Assembly (NCBI GenBank): GCA_964006375.1
Contig: OZ023264.1
Span: forward strand, 12,596,225 to 12,660,224
Direction of reading: 5' to 3'
DNA length: 64,000 nt
Source: Tillus elongatus
Lineage: Eukaryota > Arthropoda > Insecta > Coleoptera > Cleridae
The notes below the pieces were generated by a model that worked only from the letters and a program-made list of their open reading frames with translations, was not told the origin of the DNA and did no database searches. Made by a program: the position numbers and the translations under genes. How positions within the stretch are numbered: position 1 is the stretch's first letter; every line of letters starts with the position of its first letter. This document shows, in pieces, positions 58,836 to 64,000 of the stretch.

Positions 58836-59250
58836 CTGACTGACTGATATATCAACGCACAGCACAAACTACTGGATCTAGAGACTTGAAATTTTGCACA
58901 GTGGTTCCTGTTATAACGTAGACGAGCACTGAGAAAGGATTTTTTTGAAATTTAACCCCTTTCGTATTTTCGGTTGTTCGGTTGTTCTGTTACTTACTGA
59001 TTTATTCATCTATCTATCTAACTGTCAGATTAGTTTATAGTTCATAAGGTAGTTAGTATTTTGTTCCTTATTCTTTGTAATTTAGGTATTTAAGTTGTTA
59101 GGTAATATAAAATAGGTTTTAAATATTGGGTAGGTATAGTTATTAATCCGTGGTTTGTAATATTCGAACTTCATTATAGTATAGGTATTAAAGTTGGTAA
59201 ATAGTTTAGAGATATAAGATAGTTATTGGGTATATATGTGTTAATATATA
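58836..59250. other. unassigned sequence
   Basis: The start (CTGACTGACTGATATATCAA, then ACTTGAAATTTTGCACAG) resembles sequence that often follows the palindromic end of such repeats. No gene is seen. Confidence 0.35.
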
Positions 59251-59254
59251 AAAC

Positions 59255-59963
59255 GGTTGGACGCAAGTCCGTTATGGTAATGAATTTTCATAAAAATGTT
59301 TTTAATGGTAAATATGTCTTTTTTTAAATAAAAGGCATGGAGTTTGATATAACGTATATATAGTAGAAACAGTGTACCTTATTTCACCAAAATAACTTAA
59401 TTGTTTGAAAACGTAAAATAATTTTCCGTAACTAAATTTAAAATGTTCCCGAAAAAACAAATCCGATTTTCCTGGCCAACGAATCTTCAAGCTATTTACA
59501 CACCTCCTAAAATATTATTATCCACAAAAAGCTCTTTAACAAAAACAATGACGGCTGAAGCTGAAACTTAAAGCTTTATAGAACACACTTCTCATGACAT
59601 TTCTGTTTACATAAGCCGTATTAGTTTCAGGTTACTTATCTAATCATGTCAATTTTGACATTTCGCATCGCAACTTTGACGTTCTAAGAAGAAAAACTAT
59701 AATGCTTATAACTTTTTTTCTTTTAACGTAGAGATACAAATTGTGGGACATGGTTTTCTTTTTATGATATTAACTCGTGTACGAAATTTGGTTGCCTTAG
59801 CTTTGTTATTTCCGGAGATATAAAAAATTTTCGAAGAAAAGGCAAAATTTTCCGGGAAAAACTAGTCCGATTTTCCTCGCTAAGGGACTTATCCAAGCGA
59901 CTAAGGAGGGTACTCACCAAATTTTATCGAAATCGGCCCATTAGTTTTTGAGTTATCGGTGTG

Positions 59964-60055
<92 letters not shown>

Positions 60056-60175
60056 AAGAGACGTTGGTTTTGGGTTCTAGGTATCCAAATTCGCGCTCAT
60101 GTGAAATGTTTTCAAAAGGTTCTCATCGTGGCCTCTCTATTAGCGAATTTTTCTTAGTGCAAATTCGCTAATACA
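59255..60175 (-). repeat. (TA)n-centred repeat family copy with a TA array
   Basis: Begins with GGACGCAAGTCCGTTATGG (hairpin disturbed), continues through ATTTTCCGGGAAAAAC and TTTTGAGTTATCGGTGTG to the TA array 59971-60050, and ends with the palindrome TTAGCGAATTTTTCTTAG/AAATTCGCTAAT. Confidence 0.78.
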
Positions 60176-60569
60176 CAGTCATTGCATTTGCAAAAATCAT
60201 TTTAGCGCATCATCTCTTAGAAAACGGCTGATTTACAAATGATTGAAACAGTCGCTACTTTCAGCAGACATTTTTACGAAATAATTAAAAAATGTCATAT
60301 ATTACGTTTCAGTTTGAATTTCGTTTATATTTGGAACCCAAAAGGCCTGAAATTTAGGAAACTCATTCATGGATATCTATTCTAGGCGACGAATGTTGTG
60401 AAAAAATTCTGTGACAAAAAATTGTCAAATCATGGTTTGGGAAAAACGTCATATTTTCCTTACAAAAGCCATAGTGCCTTAAATATTTTTTTATTGCCTT
60501 CCCTAAAACTTGATATTTTCATTATATACTATATTTTCGTTTTAAATCTAATTTGTTTTTCATTTAAAG
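60176..60569 (+). other. sequence upstream of the host exon, probably intron
   Basis: AT-rich; ends in a pyrimidine-rich stretch (TTTGTTTTTCATTTAAAG) that forms a good splice acceptor at 60568-60569. An upstream non-coding exon is therefore expected outside or earlier in the window but was not identified. Confidence 0.5.
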
Positions 60570-60667
60570 GAATGGATCGTTGGGTTGGAAAAGTAGCTGT
60601 TGTGACAGGAGCAAGTTCTGGAATTGGAGCAGCTACTGTTATTAGACTTGCAGAGGAAGGATTGATA
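60570..60667 (+). CDS. first coding exon of a short-chain dehydrogenase/reductase
   Basis: The exon runs from the AG acceptor at 60568-60569 to a GTAAGT donor at 60668. The ATG at 60572 opens exactly 32 codons, so the intron is in phase 0. The product starts MDRWVGKVAVVTGASSGIGA and continues ATVIRLAEEGLI. TGASSGIG is the Rossmann-fold NAD(P)-binding motif (TGxxxGxG) of classical SDRs. The MDRWVGKVAVVTG start is characteristic of insect farnesol dehydrogenase / DHRS11-like enzymes, which oxidise or reduce alcohols with NADP(H). The catalytic Tyr-Lys exon is not in the window. No second exon was found downstream to 64000, so the gene either has a very long intron filled with transposons or is an orphan exon. 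Confidence 0.85.
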
Positions 60668-60699
60668 GTAAGTTTTCTTTGTTTTCCAAATTAGCTAAG

Positions 60700-61170
60700 T
60701 CATATACAGTGTGGCCATGAACAGCGTGAAGATTACAGTAACTGTAAAAGTTACAAAGGAGGTCAAAAACTAGAAATAAAGCTAAAAATCAACTTGAAGT
60801 AGACGACGCAAGGGTTATAATAATAATAATATAATAATAATAATATTTATTTGTCTTTAGATAACAATTCATTACAAAAAAAACATTTATGCAATGCAAC
60901 TGTCTGGACACATAGATAAGGTTGCAAATCACACCCACAAAAGTTTTTAACATTTGCGCGTGGGTTTAACATATAATATTTATACCAAAAAAGACACACA
61001 TAATATAGAAATACTTAGTCACAATGCAAAGTAACAAAACATACAATATAATACAGGGCATCTCATGAAGCCAAGGTAAAACTGACTAGATAATTAAATT
61101 ATACGTTAAAAGTTGCTGTGAAGATGTTTTTACAGAATTAAAAAATGTTGATAAATAAAAAAGTTATAGC
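60700..61170 (-). repeat. possible LINE 3' end with TAA-type tail
   Basis: A TACAGTGTGGCCATGAACAG transposon-like end starts near 60706. At 60816-60845 lies a TAATAATAAT tract followed by ATTTATTTGTCTTTAGATAA. Read on the minus strand, this is AAATAAAT then a TTATTATTA tail, a common LINE 3' terminus. Coding sequence of such a LINE is not visible upstream. Confidence 0.45.
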
Positions 61171-62221
61171 ACTTGGAGGAAATGCGCCATTTTTCTTATT
61201 TTGAAAAAGTCCCAAAACCAAAAAAGTTAGCGGAGTCGGATAAGCAGCTTTGGATTGGTAATAAAATTGCCTACAACTTTCCCCATTTAACCGATTCTCT
61301 ATCTCTTATATTGTCTAAGATCCCTATACATGCATCATCAAATTGGGGCACATTATATATGTATTACCCCCAAAAAATTATTACTAAACATGAAATTTTT
61401 TGAAGCAATTACTTATCTGATTGAAAAAGAGCAAATCCACATTTTTTACATTTGGTGTGTGTAAATCCCTTACATTCTGGGTATTTGCACCGAATTTTTG
61501 TCAAACAGAATAGGCCAATGTGCTATTTGGTCCGTTCGAATATCCTTCGGTGGGACATGTGCTGGTCGTCTCCTTTCTTTTTCTTGGATTTCGTTTTCTA
61601 TGCTACCAGAGCTGCGACGTCCCCTCTTGATTGTATACTCTTTGTCAATCTTGCAAAGACAGTTTGCGATTTCAATCGGGAATTCTTGATTCGGGATACG
61701 TATCTGTCCTGTTTCTCTCATCTTCCTGAGAACACCTTCTATATAGCAACCAAGACTTGACCAATGCAAGGTTTAAGAAATGGTATAAAACTATCATAAA
61801 CTACTTTCGGCTCTTCATACGTATTTTGTATCTTCCCATCAAGCTATCAAGGAGGTCAACACTTCCCATGTGCCTGTTATATTCCTTGATGATCTTAGGA
61901 CAGTCAACTTCAACTGTAGTATTTCTTTTGCGATCATACCTCTTGACCTTTGTCTCAGGATAAGGATATTTTCCAGCAAATGAGGACATCAGAGCCACAT
62001 TACTCATTTATTAGTGGTCAAAATTATACATTATATCTTACAAAGAAGCTGTGCTTGTGCTTGTATCAACACAATTTTGTAAAAATCCTCAAATAATCAA
62101 ACTGCATATTTGTTGTCTTCACATATTACGGTTGAGACATCAAATTCATCAGCATTTGCTACATATTCATGTGAACAAGTACACTTGGAGAAACCCAAAT
62201 CACCACAACACATTTTAAAAA

Positions 62222-62265
62222 GACCTGACGATCGTTTCACTAACCAAAATAACGTCATCAGAGGA
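62222..62265 (-). ncRNA. hammerhead motif with damaged stem II
   Basis: The minus strand has CTGATGA, GAAAC and the GATCGTC site intact, but the 5' strand of stem II reads GTTATT rather than GCTAAC, so pairing with GGTTAGT is weak. Confidence 0.6.
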
Positions 62266-62526
62266 TGAAAAATTCCAACTATTTTAAAAACTAACATCAC
62301 CTTATATACCGAATCTTAGGTAAAGGGACCGAACTGAGATGGGAAAATAAACGCGGGCAAATTCTGCAGTGCATTGTATTTTTATCGCGGTACGAGGTCT
62401 GCACTGTCCCTATTAACTTATCTAAAATGTGTCCATCTCTAGTAATTTTGTGAAGGTTCAACGACACCTAAATTAACATAGTTTGCTTTGTCGGAACTAT
62501 CTGTATTATTATGTTATCTCTAGGAC

Positions 62527-63110
62527 GTGTTAAAAACGTGGAAATTTTTATTTAACGAAGCAATCGATCAGGTGACTCGTAATCGGCGGTTGCGCCACGT
62601 TCATACAACGATTAAAAGAGAGAAATCCGTAATAAACATGGTTTGCTTACCATTTGAACCTCGAATCACGAGGGGTCTAGATAGCATTTTTAAAAAGTCA
62701 ACTTGCAGCTAACATTTTCGACAAAAAATACATTTAAAAACTTGCTAGGTAACCCAAAAGACAAGGATAGCACGGACAAAATGACGGGAATTTATGAAAT
62801 AAGTTGTAAAGATTGTAATCTTAAGTACGTCGGGCAAACAAAAAGATCGATTGAAGTTAGATTCAAAGAACACTTAGCCCAATTACGGTACTATAGCTAG
62901 ATCTACTGTCGCCCGACATATTTGGGATAATAATCATCACGTTAATGAAGATAATCTGAAATTAATAAAAAATGTTAGACAACCAGGACAGCTAAACTCC
63001 TTTGAAACTATATATATTGCGAAATATAGTTACAACAAAAAATGTATGAACGTGGCACCACCGCCGATTACGAGTCACCTGATCGATTCCCACGTTTTTA
63101 ACACGTCCTA
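62527..63110 (+). pseudogene. PLE GIY-YIG remnant
   Basis: VCLPFEPRITRGLDSIFKK (to about 62700) is followed in another frame by LLGNPKDKDSTDKMTGIYEI, then SCKDCNLKYVGQTKRSIEVR and FKEHLAQLRYYS before TAG. A third frame continues with ARHIWDNNHHVNEDNLKLIK and the YIAKYSYNKKCMN end. At least two frameshifts. The GIY-YIG core with CKDC is recognisable; the RT is absent. Confidence 0.84.
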
Positions 63111-63364
63111 GAGATAACATAATAATACAGATAGTTCCGACAAAGCAAACTATGTTAATTTAGGTGTCGTTGAACCTTCACAAAATTACTAGAGATGGAC
63201 ACATTTTAGATAAATTTGTAGGGACAGTGCAGACCTCGTCCCGCGATAAAAATACAATACACTGCGGAATTTGCCTGCGTTTATTTTCCCATCTCAGTTC
63301 GGTCCCTTTACCTAAGATTCGGTATATAAGGTGATGTTAGTTTTTAAAATAGTTAGAATTTTTC

Positions 63365-63408
63365 ATCCTCTGATGACGCTAACTTGGTTAGTGAAACGAT
63401 CGTCAGGT
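63365..63408 (+). ncRNA. hammerhead ribozyme motif, sense to the PLE
   Basis: CTGATGA at about 63370, stem II GCTAAC/GTTAGT, GAAAC, palindromic ACGATCGT and the GTC site before AGG. It is identical in the core to the motif at 50183-50227. Confidence 0.74.
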
Positions 63409-64000
63409 CTTTTTAAAATGTCTTGTGGTGATTTGGATTTCAAGTGTACTTGTCAGTGCTCATCACAGGTTCCAATCTTCACTTAGTGTATTCATGTGAA
63501 GTTTCACGAATTTTACTTTTCATCATCGCCTTTACAGTTTGGTACACGATTTCTTCGTACAGTCCCGGTCGTGGGTATCCCCTTTTTAGCCAAGTGAACG
63601 ATGAGTGGTAAACTGGTGTAGTAATTAAAGTGATACAGCTAATAATTCATTCCTCTAGGGATTACTTCAGCCAAACGTTGTACAGTATTAGCTATAATTC
63701 CAAGATCAGGTTGACCTCCATTGGTTGGTACTGCTTCATGTAGTGCCGAACCTTCGTGGCACACATTTGTTCATCCAAGCTCTTCAAGTGGAATTCTGGA
63801 AAAACCTGCATTCAAGGAGACTATAATTGGACGCATTTTATGAAGCTTATCATGTCTTTGGTGCTCACGAGGTAAAAACGTACTATTGTCATTGAAATGG
63901 AGGAAGTGTCGGATTTGTTCAAACCTGTTCACTGACATGACAATAGATACCTTGTCAAATGCTAGCTCTGCGGATCAATAAGAACGTGTATGTGCGCAAA

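Larger units (their letters stand above)
62176..63488 (+). mobile_element. Penelope-like element with inverted arms, second insertion
   Basis: 1313 bp flanked by TATTCATGTGAA (62164-62175 and 63489-63500). Inverted arms of about 430 bp (62180-62608 and 63046-63460) carry facing hammerhead motifs. A short coding remnant lies between. Arm similarity is high but lower than in the 48.7 kb copy. Confidence 0.88.
61420..64000 (-). pseudogene. piggyBac-like transposase pseudogene split by a PLE
   Basis: From 64000 downward on the minus strand: MSVNRFEQIRHFLHFNDNST, then DKLHKMRPIIVSLNAGFSRI and PLEELG; a frameshift to MDEQMCATKVRHYMKQYQPM; YYTSLPLIVHLAKKGIPTTG and TVRRNR; the PLE insertion; then HEYVANADEFDVSTVICEDN with the DNK motif. 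After an unexplained about 90 bp gap come SNVALMSSFAGKYPYPETKV, KRYDRKRNTTVEVDCPKIIK, EYNRHMGSVDLLDSLMGRYK and the post-core HWSSL-region. The Cys-rich end is partly frameshifted (KCKKCGFALF). The order equals a PGBD-type transposase. The N-terminus lies outside the window. Multiple frame changes make it inactive. Confidence 0.85.

Overview
This is an AT-rich animal nuclear window, almost certainly from an insect. A beetle is plausible but unproven. The evidence is spliceosomal introns, insect-style LINEs, Penelope-like elements (PLEs), DD41D Tc1/mariner relatives, mariner, piggyBac, pogo and hAT elements, and one short coding exon of a host SDR gene. There is no bacterial gene organisation, operon, CRISPR array or rRNA. 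Nearly everything readable is transposable-element sequence, often nested, in an AT-rich background with long (TA)n arrays.

Layout. 0-8.8 kb: a decayed mariner (1178-2402), a tRNA-like SINE head, a PLE fragment, a rearranged LINE piece and an L1/Tx1-like LINE tail. 8.9-14.7 kb: copies of an abundant (TA)n-centred repeat family, one split by a 2.6 kb DD41D transposon (11902-14509). 15.3-17.3 kb: LINE and piggyBac fragments. 17.7-24.4 kb: a PLE fragment split by a near-complete 5.9 kb LINE with two ORFs. 25.3-30.7 kb: a second DD41D element, a tandem repeat and a pogo/Tigger-like pseudogene split by a 5'-truncated LINE. 32-38.5 kb: two same-orientation copies of one LINE family. 39.3-41.5 kb: a 2.2 kb inverted-repeat element carrying an intron-containing gene of a DUF7869-like family. 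42.9-55.5 kb: more (TA)n repeats, a palindromic repeat, a PLE with inverted arms (48728-50306) and an apparently intact DD41D transposon (51574-53640). 56.8-60.2 kb: a hAT-like MITE and more (TA)n repeats. 60.57 kb: the only host coding exon. 61.4-64 kb: a piggyBac pseudogene split by a second PLE.

How the parts work together. The elements form insertion hierarchies that can be dated relative to each other: a LINE in a PLE, a LINE in a pogo element, a PLE in a piggyBac, and DD41D elements inside (TA)n arrays. Target-site duplications are visible for most. PLE terminal repeats carry hammerhead-ribozyme motifs in facing pairs. The strongest candidates for something new are the 39265-41472 transposon (27/29 bp terminal inverted repeats, ATTT duplication, empty site retained in the neighbouring repeat copy) and the (TA)n repeat family, whose end hairpin and internal microsatellite resemble Helentron-associated (HINE/DINE-like) elements.
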